Below, one piece after another: positions 14,701 to 21,065 of a stretch of 27,962 nt of DNA. The notes below the pieces were generated by a model, which worked only from the letters and a program-made list of their open reading frames with translations, did no database searches and had not been told where the DNA came from. A program made the translations under genes and the position numbers. The stretch comes from Bacteroidia bacterium (GTDB lineage Bacteria > Bacteroidota > Bacteroidia > Bacteroidales > Dysgonomonadaceae), in the NCBI GenBank assembly GCA_030539475.1, contig JAUNRY010000004.1:1-27962 (forward strand). Reading direction: 5' to 3'. Position 1 is the stretch's first letter. Each line of letters starts with the position of its first letter.

Positions 14701-15255
14701 GCCCGCCACCTGAATTTCCTGCGGAGTATATCCGATATAGGAAATAAGGAGGGTTGCATTGGGTGGTACGAGTATAGAGAAGTTGCCGTCTATATCCGTT
14801 ATTGTACCCACAGCATTGTTGTTTTTCTGAACAATGGTTGCTCCAATAACGGGTTGTCCGTCCACATCCAATATGCGCCCCCGCACTACTGATTGGCCGG
14901 GCTGATCGGCGGATGCGGTATCTTCATTTGCGGAGTTTTTTGTTACCAGTACAATAATGTTGTTTTCTGCTTTTCTGTAACTCAGATCGGTTTCGGAAAG
15001 CAATTGCTGCATAACAAAATCTATAGTGGCGTTTGTTGCGTTAAGTGTGGTATTTTTTTCCAGTTGTGCGAGTGATTCATTGTAAAAGAAACGATACTCG
15101 CTTACCTTTTCAACTTCTTTAAGAACCTGACGTAAAGGCCTGTTTTGTATGTTTACCGAAATCTGTGCCAACGATGGCAATGCCATAATCCATATAGAAA
15201 TAAAAATGGCAAATTTAACCATAGAGCACTTAAAGAGAGGCATTTTTCGCTTCAT
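11770..15255 (-). CDS. SusC/RagA-family TonB-dependent outer-membrane transporter with STN signalling domain
   Basis: A 1161-residue outer-membrane transporter. Domains in order: signal peptide 1-31; STN domain about 32-103 (QNRPLRQVLKEVEKVSEYRF), which contacts the anti-sigma factor; carboxypeptidase-regulatory-like domain about 122-194 (VVRGRILDVDGQPVIGATI); TonB-box-like ELIVTGYQT near 202-210; plug about 215-317 with the SusC signature ILKDAAAASIYGARAANG; 22-stranded barrel to the terminal Phe (TVGISANF). STN-bearing SusC proteins transmit occupancy to FecR. The gene follows fecR after 196 nt and precedes susD by 15 nt. No TAnnTTTG-type promoter was found in the fecR-susC gap, consistent with an ECF-type promoter there. 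Substrate is unknown. Start ATG 15255; a second ATG at 15243 would also keep the signal peptide. Confidence 0.95.
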   Translation of the reverse strand: MKRKMPLFKCSMVKFAIFISIWIMALPSLAQISVNIQNRPLRQVLKEVEKVSEYRFFYNESLAQLEKNTTLNATNATIDFVMQQLLSETDLSYRKAENNIIVLVTKNSANEDTASADQPGQSVVRGRILDVDGQPVIGATIVQKNNNAVGTITDIDGNFSILVPPNATLLISYIGYTPQEIQVAGRNVLNIIMQEDVQQLEELIVTGYQTISRERATGAFAVISPSTLKDKMQTDIISRLEGQVAGLVQQGNNISIRGITSLRGGSEPLIVVDGMPFEGNIQSINPSIIQNITILKDAAAASIYGARAANGVIVISTREGSLDGKTRVSYNGSIKLTPTPDFEYLNLMNSEELVALQVYGFGVERREYENLNPRYALNPVEELLFKHKSQLISDSELAQGISRYSALDNRAQIKDFYLRTGALQQHNLSLAGGNNRNRYIVSVNYTGNKGNSKYTHNERLGFTLRNDMEFFSWLNADLGVAGSFTKDSGDSGMGNALSMYRTYPSYFMLRDESGNPLNLPQSKSQQELDRLKSIGLKDETYSPIRNRAEENYMNRDNYYRVHFGLNFKLQEGLNLAVKYQTENSSYKNRRLYSKDSYTVRNMINEAAQYNEASQSLTLNVPEGGQLRETRGDSHSYTFRTQLNYQKELDKHYITALAGAERRLVKETYTNAHYMGYDDNSLGFKPINPLILSPISGTESLGGSFNYVYTGNNSLYHIEDRYVSFYGNASYTYDDKYNITGSIRVDQSNLFGTDPKFQYRPLWSLGASWDMARETFMSAATGWLNRLNLRLTYGIGGNVPKEAGPYLTLYSAEHNSWVNDFGSEISNPPNPSLRWEKTATTNLGLDFAFTNRVDGSIDYYYKHTTDLLAYRDADPTLGWDQLLLNYGSMYNRGIELNVNSSNIVTPSFQWETSFNFSYNKNKLIDVDDSNVNVFDYTGGDTSAKGYPAGAIFSYRFAGLSPQDGSPGYYNSENEVSSYIGSIDALTFSGTNVPKYTGALTNRLSYKNIDLSLMFVYYGGHVMRAEAAPYLSKAPTTNINREILNVWRQPGDEERENVSPAFTGVSLYTEDQHQWHAADKHVVNAGFVRLRDVALTYNFDKSSIAGAGMESLALMLQIQNPWTVWRANNKKLDPETMSTRMYGWGTRTFPTPTTFTVGISANF

Positions 15256-15391
15256 AAGCTTTTGAGTTTAAAATGTAAATACGTGTTGTGAGAGTTGTAA
15301 AATAAGGAGGGTTTCTTTGAAAAATTCACTTTAAAAGCGTATTCTTAGTACAACCATTTTTATTCTCTCTGTTATAAAATACAATAGAGCG

Positions 15392-15428
15392 AAAGCAAAC
15401 CTCTAATCGATTAAGAATTGTTTGCTTT
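15392..15428. repeat. Inverted repeat with nested palindrome between fecR and susC
   Basis: AAAGCAAAC (15392-15400) is perfectly complementary to GTTTGCTTT (15420-15428). Inside the 19-nt loop is the palindrome TAATCGATTA (15404-15413). It lies just after the anti-sigma factor stop on the minus strand. The short T-run (TTT) makes it a weak terminator candidate. It could also be a regulator site or processing hairpin that sets the susC level apart from sigma/anti-sigma. Confidence 0.45.
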
Positions 15429-15451
15429 ATTTAACAAGCGGGGATTCGTGG

Positions 15452-16429
15452 CTATTCTGTATAGTATAATTCGATGGTTGTGCCATTCATTTCGTAGTGC
15501 ATGGCAGACGTCAGCGAAAGGATGTCGAGCGCGTTGCGGATACTGCTGTTGCCGAGTGTGCCCGAGAAGCGTATGGGGCGCAGTTCTGCCGAGGCAAACC
15601 GGATTTCGACGTTGAAAACACGAGTCAGGATATTGGCAATTTCTTCGAACGAACGATTTTCGAAGTAGAGATTGCCGTTTTTCCATTCAACAAAATCTGA
15701 AGCATAAACTTCATCGGTAACAAGTGTGCGCCGGGTTTTATCGAATGTGGCGCGTTCGTTTTCCGCGAGCACGCGCTCCTGTCCCCATGCGGTAATTTTG
15801 ATGCTGCCTTCGAGCAACACGGAGGAAACAAACGATTCGTTGTCGTACGCGCTAACGTTGAATGCCGTGCCTAATGCCTGCACGTTCATGTCTTTTGTTT
15901 GTACAATAAACGGGCGTTTATCGTTTTTTGCAACTTCGAAATAGGCTTCGCCGTTGAGGCGGACATTGCGTCGGTTGCGGTTAAATCCGTCGTCGTACGT
16001 TAGAGAAGAGCCGGAATTAAGCCATACGCGGCTGCCGTCGGCAAGTGTTATTTCGGCTTTTTCGCCGTAATCGGCTGAAACGGTGATGGGAGTATTGTTG
16101 CCTGACGTTTGATGGGTAACAAAATAATGGGTTAAAAAAGCCGACAGAATGGGAAGCAGGAAAATAGCCGCCCATTGCCCTGCTTTTTTCCAGGCCGAAA
16201 TTGGAAATATACGCTTTTTTTGGGGTGAAATTGCCGAACGAATGTGCCCGTACATGCTATTTAGGGTGTCATCATCCAGGCTCGAATCGGCTTTTTCAAG
16301 CTCCGTCTGCAGCCTTTGCTGAATGTGGCGGTCGTGTCGAAGTACCGTGAGCAGGTGTTTTTTTTCGTCTTCCGATGCTTCGTTCCGCACGTATTTTTCA
16401 AAAATCGATATGTATTTACCCTTATCCAT
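15452..16429 (-). CDS. FecR-family anti-sigma factor (inner membrane)
   Basis: A 325-residue single-pass membrane protein. Residues 1-83 are cytoplasmic and would bind the sigma factor. A membrane helix spans about 84-106 (AGQWAAIFLLPILSAFL). The periplasmic FecR domain follows (about 118-215, with YGEKAEITLADGSRVWLNSGSSL and VRLNGEAYFEVAKN). A C-terminal DUF4974-type, STN-like domain (about 245-322, FENRSFEEIANILTRVFNVEI) pairs with the SusC signalling domain. It is expected to hold the ECF sigma factor inactive or assist it until SusC signals. It lies 67 nt after the sigma gene and upstream of susC, the standard arrangement. Confidence 0.95.
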   Translation of the reverse strand: MDKGKYISIFEKYVRNEASEDEKKHLLTVLRHDRHIQQRLQTELEKADSSLDDDTLNSMYGHIRSAISPQKKRIFPISAWKKAGQWAAIFLLPILSAFLTHYFVTHQTSGNNTPITVSADYGEKAEITLADGSRVWLNSGSSLTYDDGFNRNRRNVRLNGEAYFEVAKNDKRPFIVQTKDMNVQALGTAFNVSAYDNESFVSSVLLEGSIKITAWGQERVLAENERATFDKTRRTLVTDEVYASDFVEWKNGNLYFENRSFEEIANILTRVFNVEIRFASAELRPIRFSGTLGNSSIRNALDILSLTSAMHYEMNGTTIELYYTE

Positions 16430-16496
16430 TTCTTCGCTTCTTATTATTTATACAATTTATAGCCGCAAAACCTTGAAGCCGGGCTTTATTATTATG

Positions 16497-17078
16497 TTAA
16501 ATTAACAGATAGGTGCAAGTTAACAGAAATAGTTTGTCGTAGTTTTTTTCGAAATTTTTCCGCATAAATCTTGTGGCTAAGGAAAGTTGTGTTTCCACCG
16601 TGCTTACGGAAATTTGCATGATTTGGGCAATCTCTTTCGCAGATAAATCTTTTTTTCGGCGCAAAATAAATATTCTTTTTCGCGCCGGCGGCAGTTGTTC
16701 AATGAGCTCGTTCACGTAGTCTTCGAGCCATTTGCGTTCTATTTCTTTTTCGGTGGTAAAATCAGGTTCCAGGTGTTCTTTTATCACCAATTCCTTGTAC
16801 AGGTATTCCACCGTTTGCCGCTGATATTTATTGAGCAGCATGTTTTTCGCGATAGTTGACAGGTACGACAGGAGAGATTTTTCGGCGTTAATGTCTTCGC
16901 GAACTTCCCAAAGTTTTATAAAAGCAGACTGCACAACTTCTTCGGCCATGTACCGGTCGCCGTTCGAAAGAGCCATAACAAAGTTGTAAAGCTTTCCGGC
17001 GTATCTGTTGTAGATAGCCTCGAAAGCTTTTTCCGAACCGTTTTTTAAGGCAATGAGTTCGTTTACTTCGTTTGACAT
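16497..17078 (-). CDS. ECF-type RNA polymerase sigma factor
   Basis: A 193-residue sigma-70-family protein with only regions 2 and 4. Region 2 is about residues 18-88 (FEAIYNRYAGKLYNFV, then AEEVVQSAFIKLWEVRED and the promoter-melting SYLSTIAKNMLLNKYQR). Region 4 is about 125-178 (LPPARKRIFILRRKKDLSAKEIAQIMQIS), with a helix-turn-helix that reads the -35 element. The C-terminus ends in a short hydrophobic stretch (LFLLTCTYLLI). It belongs to the FecI/ECF type paired with FecR and SusC in Bacteroidetes. Presumed targets are susC-susD and the tlpA genes. It lies 55 nt downstream of the S9 peptidase gene on the same strand, with no clear terminator between them, so co-transcription is possible. 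Confidence 0.95.
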   Translation of the reverse strand: MSNEVNELIALKNGSEKAFEAIYNRYAGKLYNFVMALSNGDRYMAEEVVQSAFIKLWEVREDINAEKSLLSYLSTIAKNMLLNKYQRQTVEYLYKELVIKEHLEPDFTTEKEIERKWLEDYVNELIEQLPPARKRIFILRRKKDLSAKEIAQIMQISVSTVETQLSLATRFMRKNFEKNYDKLFLLTCTYLLI

Positions 17079-17133
17079 TTAAATCAACGTTTTGTTATTT
17101 ATTATGGCGAAGGCAAAACCATCGTTTTCCTAT

Positions 17134-19917
17134 CTACCTGTTCTCCAGCTCATATCCCCACGTTTTTCCTTTTTCAATTGCCGGAACGCCGCGGGTCATC
17201 CATACCGGAGCCGGCGCGCCTTTCAGGTAATGATCGAAAAACTGCTGAAGGCGTATGGCGAGGTCTTTCATGTTGCGGCGCTGAGTGAGGTTGTGGGCTT
17301 CCTTGTTGTATTGAAGCATCCACACGGGCTTGTTCAGCCGGCGCAGCGACATGAAATACTCAATACCCTGATACCACGGCACGGCGCCATCGTCGTCGTT
17401 GTGCATGATGAGCAGCGGCGTATTTACTTTGTCGGCAAAGAAAACAGGCGAATTATCGATGTATAGCTGCAGCGAGTCGCTCATGGTAGCGCCCAGCCTC
17501 GATTGCGTTTGCTCGTACTGATACTGGCGGCTTCGCCCCGATTCCCAGCGGATTCCGCCGTAGGCGCTGGTCATGTTGGATACGGGTGCGCCTGCCCCGG
17601 CTGCCTTAAACATGTCGGTTTGAGTAACGATGTAGGCTACCTGATAACCGCCCCAGCTTTGGCCCTGTATGGCCATGTTTTGTGTATCTATCCAACCGTT
17701 TTTTGCCAACGCTTCGGCTCCGGAAACAACGGCGTTGTATGCGTCCCGGCCGGGGCTTCCCACGGTGTAATGGATGTCGGGCGTGAAAACGATGTAGCCG
17801 CGGCTCACGAAAAACGGAATGTTGATGATGGAACGGCTGGGAATTACGGGAAGATAATTGTACAGGTTATCGGAATGTTTTTCGTAGAAATAAATCATGA
17901 GCGGGTATTTTTTGTCCGGATCAAAATCTTCGGGTTTGTACACAATGCCCTGCAACGGCACGCCGGTGAGGGATGTCCACTCAACTAATTCCGCTGTTCC
18001 CCAGCTATAACCGCGCATTTGCGGATTTATATCGGTGAGTTTCTGCGCCGATTTCCACAGGTTTTGCGTAACGTGCAAATCGGGCGATGTATTGAAATTG
18101 CTTTTCTGGAAAACGTACACTTCCGCGTTTTTGGCCTTGTTCACCGAAGAATATCCGTATTTGTCCATTTCACGTTTGGTGAGCGGATTCCGGCCTTGTT
18201 GCGCGAGTGTGTAAAAACCGTTTTCCTTGCTTTTGTTGTCGAATGCCGACAAGAGCAGCACGTCTTTGGGTTCTATGAAGCGTTTCTCCCGATCGGTGTT
18301 TATGTATCGGAAAGTGATTGAGTCGGTTCTTCCGGCGTTTCGCGTGATGTTTTCCGGTTTTTGTTCGCCTGTGGGATCAATTTTCCAGATATCGAACGCG
18401 TCGTAAATCAGCACGAATTTGTCGTCTTTCCCCCAGGCGGCAATTCCGTATGCTCCGGGGAGGGCGGGAACATCGTTTTTCTCGTTCCAGAAGTTAACCG
18501 GAATTTCGCGGGTTAAATTTGTTGTTTTTCTGTTCAGGTTATCGAACGCGAACCATTGCTTTTCCGACGCATCCCACCACAGCGTGAAATTTCCTGCCGG
18601 TGATAATTGCGGCCTGCCGAAAACGGGTTTGGCAATTTCGTGCAAGCGGTTGGTTTGCAAATCGTGAATCCACGCATCCGTTATTGCCGAAATGTTCCAT
18701 TGGCTCTCCAGTTGATACGGCAAATTGGAGGTAAGAAGCGCAAAACGTCCGTTGCCTTCATCGGAAACCGATGCGTTGGGCATTTCTTCGTTGGCCAGCG
18801 GAATAAATTCATGGGGACGATTGGGATGCAGGATGCCCTGATATGTCCTTCTCTGCTCGTTTCTCAATTGCGAGAGTTGTTGCGGCTGCACAATGGGGTC
18901 TTTCCAGTGCCAGATGTCGAGGGTAGCCATTTCGAAATCCACCAGTGTGGTGTCTTTTGGGGCCTGCTTTGGCGCTGCACCGATAAGAATTCGTTCGCCG
19001 TTTTTGCTGAACGACGGGCGGGAGTTTTCATTGAAAATCCAGTCTGACGGCAGTCCTTTTGATGTTTTGGATGCGAGAACAACGGCCGAGTCCAACGTAT
19101 TTCTGAAATACCTTACATCGAATACTTTTTGTTCGGTTTTCGATGTGTCTTTGGTGGCTAAATACACCAGTTGGTTTCCCGGTTCATCGAACGCAAAAGA
19201 TTTAAATTCCATTTTCTCGCCTGAAATCTGTTTTTTGGTCCCGTTTTTCAGGTCGAAGAAGAGAACTTTGTGCGAGTCCGTAGAATCTTTCTTTTCCGGT
19301 TCTACGGCTACCACCAACGAGTTTCCGAATTTGCTGAACGCGAACTCCTTGGAGTTTTTCACCGTGTCTTCATCCAGGGTGTTGAGGTTTCTGATGATGA
19401 GTAAATCTTTTGGTTTTGCCGATTTCCCTTTCGTTGTATCTTTCGGTTCGGATTTTTTGTATGCAATGTGCGAAGCCGGCTCCGTGGGTGTGGAATACGA
19501 TTTTACATCGGGGATTTTGTGAACCGCGAAAGTTTCGTTGTTCACAATAACGAGCGAGTCTTTGGGAAAATCTTCGGCTTTCTTTTTCTTGATTCTTGCC
19601 TGGCGGATTTCGGAAAAAGGCGCTTTCAGAAGGCCAACCGTGAAGCGGCCATCGGGTGAGAGCGTATATCTGTTTATCCGTTGAATTTCAAGCTCTTTAC
19701 CGGTTTCCAAATTGCGGATATAAAGCGTACTGTCGCCTTCTTGCGGGCTGATTAGAGCGCTTACGAACGTGCCGTTGTGGCTTACGGAAATATTGCCAAG
19801 GCTTTTCCAGCCGTCGTAAACGGAATGGTCGAGTTGTTTTTTCTGTGCGAAGCTTGCCAGGCCCAACGAAAGTAAAGCAATAGTTATTAATAGCCTGTGG
19901 AAAGAGGTGCGTTGCAT
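17134..19917 (-). CDS. S9-family (prolyl oligopeptidase-type) serine peptidase, exported
   Basis: A 927-residue peptidase with a signal peptide (cut after LASFAQ, about residue 24), so periplasmic or surface. The large N-terminal part (about 30-640) is a WD40-like beta-propeller that filters substrates. The alpha/beta hydrolase (about 690-915) contains the triad: nucleophile Ser754 in GQSWGGYQ, acid within HNDDDGAVPW (841-843), and His875 in KEAHNL. Such enzymes cleave oligopeptides or release dipeptides from N-termini. It is longer than typical dipeptidyl peptidases (about 700) but fits the long Bacteroidetes S9 group. Its place directly upstream of sigma/fecR/susC/susD on the same strand suggests, without proving, that it supplies peptides to that transporter. 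A 6-bp inverted repeat (19919-19938) abuts the start codon. Confidence 0.93.
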   Translation of the reverse strand: MQRTSFHRLLITIALLSLGLASFAQKKQLDHSVYDGWKSLGNISVSHNGTFVSALISPQEGDSTLYIRNLETGKELEIQRINRYTLSPDGRFTVGLLKAPFSEIRQARIKKKKAEDFPKDSLVIVNNETFAVHKIPDVKSYSTPTEPASHIAYKKSEPKDTTKGKSAKPKDLLIIRNLNTLDEDTVKNSKEFAFSKFGNSLVVAVEPEKKDSTDSHKVLFFDLKNGTKKQISGEKMEFKSFAFDEPGNQLVYLATKDTSKTEQKVFDVRYFRNTLDSAVVLASKTSKGLPSDWIFNENSRPSFSKNGERILIGAAPKQAPKDTTLVDFEMATLDIWHWKDPIVQPQQLSQLRNEQRRTYQGILHPNRPHEFIPLANEEMPNASVSDEGNGRFALLTSNLPYQLESQWNISAITDAWIHDLQTNRLHEIAKPVFGRPQLSPAGNFTLWWDASEKQWFAFDNLNRKTTNLTREIPVNFWNEKNDVPALPGAYGIAAWGKDDKFVLIYDAFDIWKIDPTGEQKPENITRNAGRTDSITFRYINTDREKRFIEPKDVLLLSAFDNKSKENGFYTLAQQGRNPLTKREMDKYGYSSVNKAKNAEVYVFQKSNFNTSPDLHVTQNLWKSAQKLTDINPQMRGYSWGTAELVEWTSLTGVPLQGIVYKPEDFDPDKKYPLMIYFYEKHSDNLYNYLPVIPSRSIINIPFFVSRGYIVFTPDIHYTVGSPGRDAYNAVVSGAEALAKNGWIDTQNMAIQGQSWGGYQVAYIVTQTDMFKAAGAGAPVSNMTSAYGGIRWESGRSRQYQYEQTQSRLGATMSDSLQLYIDNSPVFFADKVNTPLLIMHNDDDGAVPWYQGIEYFMSLRRLNKPVWMLQYNKEAHNLTQRRNMKDLAIRLQQFFDHYLKGAPAPVWMTRGVPAIEKGKTWGYELENR

Positions 19918-19918
19918 A

Positions 19919-19938
19919 TTGTCGATTTTTTACGACAA
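19919..19938 (-). repeat. Small hairpin directly upstream of the S9 peptidase start
   Basis: TTGTCG (19919-19924) and CGACAA (19933-19938) form a 6-bp stem with an 8-nt A/T loop, ending 1 nt before the ATG on the minus strand. In the mRNA it would sit where the ribosome docks. It may be chance. Confidence 0.3.
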
Positions 19939-19990
19939 CGAAAATACGATAAATCTTCAACCTGAACAAGTGAAACTGTGTAAAAACAAC

Positions 19991-20028
19991 GTTGGCCGAA
20001 TCGCGTTTGCGGATTCAGCCAACTTTTT
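19991..20028. terminator. Bidirectional intrinsic terminator between flavodoxin and S9 peptidase
   Basis: GTTGGC (19991-19996) pairs with GCCAAC (20018-20023). After one mismatch, GAATC (19998-20002) pairs with GATTC (20012-20016) around a 9-nt loop. TTTTT follows on the plus strand at 20024. On the minus strand the stem is followed by GTTGTTTTT. It ends the flavodoxin transcript, whose stop is 21 nt away, and isolates the S9 gene. Confidence 0.8.
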
Positions 20029-20048
20029 ATCGTTGAGAAGCTGTTGTG

Positions 20049-20549
20049 TTATACAAACTCTTTCTTTAATTGCTCCACCCAAGCTTCGAGGCGCGCGTCG
20101 GTTTGGTCGTATTCGTTGTCTTCATCAATGGGAAGCCCCACAAAACGGCCATCTACAACGGCGGTTGAGTCATCGTACGTGTATCCTTCGTCGTCCACAA
20201 ATCCTACCACGTTAGTTTTATCTTTTATGGCATCGTAAATCACTTTCATGGCTTCTGCAAAGCTGCTGGAAAACGAAGCGCTGTCGCCCAAGGCGAAAAT
20301 CGCCACGGTTTTGTCCGATAAATCGGCTTTGGAAAAAGTGGGTAGAAAACTGTCCCAGTCGTCCTGCAAATCGCCGATTCCGGTGGTTGAAGTCCCTAAA
20401 ATCAAGTATTTATAGGGCTTGATGTCGTCAATCTGAATAGTATCTACGTTGTAAAGGTCGGCTTCGTCGTTGAAAAAGTGGTTGACGCTCTTGGCTACCG
20501 ACTCGGTGTTGCCCCCGGATGTGCCGTAAAGGATTGCTATATTGCTCAT
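20049..20549 (-). CDS. fldA: Flavodoxin (long-chain type) with altered flavin-stacking residues
   Basis: A 166-residue FMN-binding electron carrier. The phosphate loop is YGTSGGNTE (8-16). The first flavin loop is GTSTTGIGDLQDDW (52-65) and the second FALGDSASFSSSF (85-97). The long-chain insertion (GYTYDDSTAVVDGRFVGLPIDEDN) is present. Most relatives have STWG in the first loop and GDxxxY in the second; here the Trp is Thr56 and the Tyr is Phe93. The protein may therefore hold FMN differently or at another redox potential. It likely serves as an alternative to ferredoxin in the cytoplasm. It is monocistronic: own terminator downstream, tRNA divergent upstream. The symbol is by family; a second, canonical flavodoxin elsewhere is possible. 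Confidence 0.88.
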   Translation of the reverse strand: MSNIAILYGTSGGNTESVAKSVNHFFNDEADLYNVDTIQIDDIKPYKYLILGTSTTGIGDLQDDWDSFLPTFSKADLSDKTVAIFALGDSASFSSSFAEAMKVIYDAIKDKTNVVGFVDDEGYTYDDSTAVVDGRFVGLPIDEDNEYDQTDARLEAWVEQLKKEFV

Positions 20550-20624
20550 GAGTGAAATAATTTTTTGGAATGAATTCTTTATTGTGTAAACAGTTTATGG
20601 AGAAAATTGTTTGAAAATGCGGAT

Positions 20625-20638
20625 GATTTGCGCAAATC
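20625..20638. promoter_or_regulatory. Perfect 14-bp palindrome in the divergent flavodoxin/tRNA-Arg interval
   Basis: GATTTGCGCAAATC is self-complementary over 14 bp. It lies 76-89 bp upstream of the flavodoxin start and just upstream of the tRNA promoter. It is a candidate operator for a dimeric regulator of the flavodoxin gene. No standard promoter for flavodoxin was found. Confidence 0.4.
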
Positions 20639-20648
20639 TGTCCTTCTG

Positions 20649-20679
20649 TTTGAAAATAACGGAAAAAACACTACTTTTG
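20649..20679 (+). promoter_or_regulatory. Promoter of tRNA-Arg
   Basis: TTTG (20649-20652), a 19-nt spacer and TACTTTTG (20672-20679) match the Bacteroidetes housekeeping consensus in full. Transcription should begin near 20686, just before the mature tRNA end at 20693. Confidence 0.85.
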
Positions 20680-20692
20680 CAAACCCATTTAT

Positions 20693-20764
20693 GGCCCGGT
20701 AGTTCAACGGATAGAATAGAAGTTTCCTAAACTTTAGATCCGGGTTCGATTCCCGGCTGGGCTA
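20693..20764 (+). tRNA. tRNA-Arg (anticodon CCU)
   Basis: A full cloverleaf can be drawn. Acceptor GGCCCGG (20693-20699) pairs with CTGGGCT (20757-20763) with two G-U pairs; the discriminator is A20764. The D-stem is GTTC/GAAT. Anticodon stem GAAGT/ACTTT encloses loop TTCCTAA with anticodon CCT (20726-20728), which reads AGG. T-stem CCGGG/CCCGG has loop TTCGATT. The 3' CCA is not encoded (CAA follows), as is common in this phylum. It stands alone with its own promoter and terminator. Confidence 0.95.
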
Positions 20765-20808
20765 CAACGACGAATCCGTTTCCTGAACCGAATTGAATTG
20801 TATTTTTT

Positions 20809-20840
20809 AAAGTGTCAAGAATTACTCTTGGCACTTTTTT
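20809..20840 (+). terminator. Intrinsic terminator of tRNA-Arg
   Basis: AAAGTGTCAAGA (20809-20820) pairs with TCTTGGCACTTT (20826-20837), with one T-G wobble, around an ATTAC loop and followed by a T-run to 20840. It also isolates the tRNA from the glnN promoter downstream. Confidence 0.9.
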
Positions 20841-20898
20841 GTTGCCAATATAATGTCTGCAAAACAACATTACTGCTAAAATCACATAAAAACAAAAC

Positions 20899-20923
20899 TA
20901 ATTATATCAAAACGATATAATTA
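20899..20923. promoter_or_regulatory. Dyad upstream of the glnN promoter, candidate operator
   Basis: TAATTATATC (20899-20908) and GATATAATTA (20914-20923) are perfectly complementary, with the 5-nt spacer AAAAC. The centre lies about 80 bp upstream of the predicted start site (about 20991), a usual position for an activator. Because the region is AT-rich some symmetry is expected, but ten perfect pairs are more than expected. Bound factor unknown. Confidence 0.5.
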
Positions 20924-20952
20924 AATTAAAAATAAAGATAAATGATATTTTA

Positions 20953-20984
20953 TTTGCATAATAAAATCTTTATGTATAATTTTG
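20953..20984 (+). promoter_or_regulatory. Promoter of the glnN-gltB-gltD operon
   Basis: TTTG (20953-20956), a 20-nt spacer and TAATTTTG (20977-20984) fit the Bacteroidetes consensus. The predicted start near 20991 leaves a 5' UTR of about 75 nt before glnN. The whole 301-nt gap from 20765 holds only the tRNA terminator, the dyad and this promoter. Confidence 0.8.
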
Positions 20985-21065
20985 CGCTGTAAAAGTTTCA
21001 AAAGGTTATTTCGAAAGCTTGAGTGTAAGATAAAAGGAATATCAAATGTGTAAAAATATATCATT

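Noticed and set aside
14506..15075. Plus-strand frames opposite the susC N-terminus
   Set aside because: They are shadows of a secure SusC gene and carry Cys- or aromatic-rich meaningless translations.
18893..19522. 209-codon plus-strand frame inside the S9 peptidase gene
   Set aside because: It is the complement of a clearly conserved peptidase; its protein is Ser/Phe-rich with no domain.
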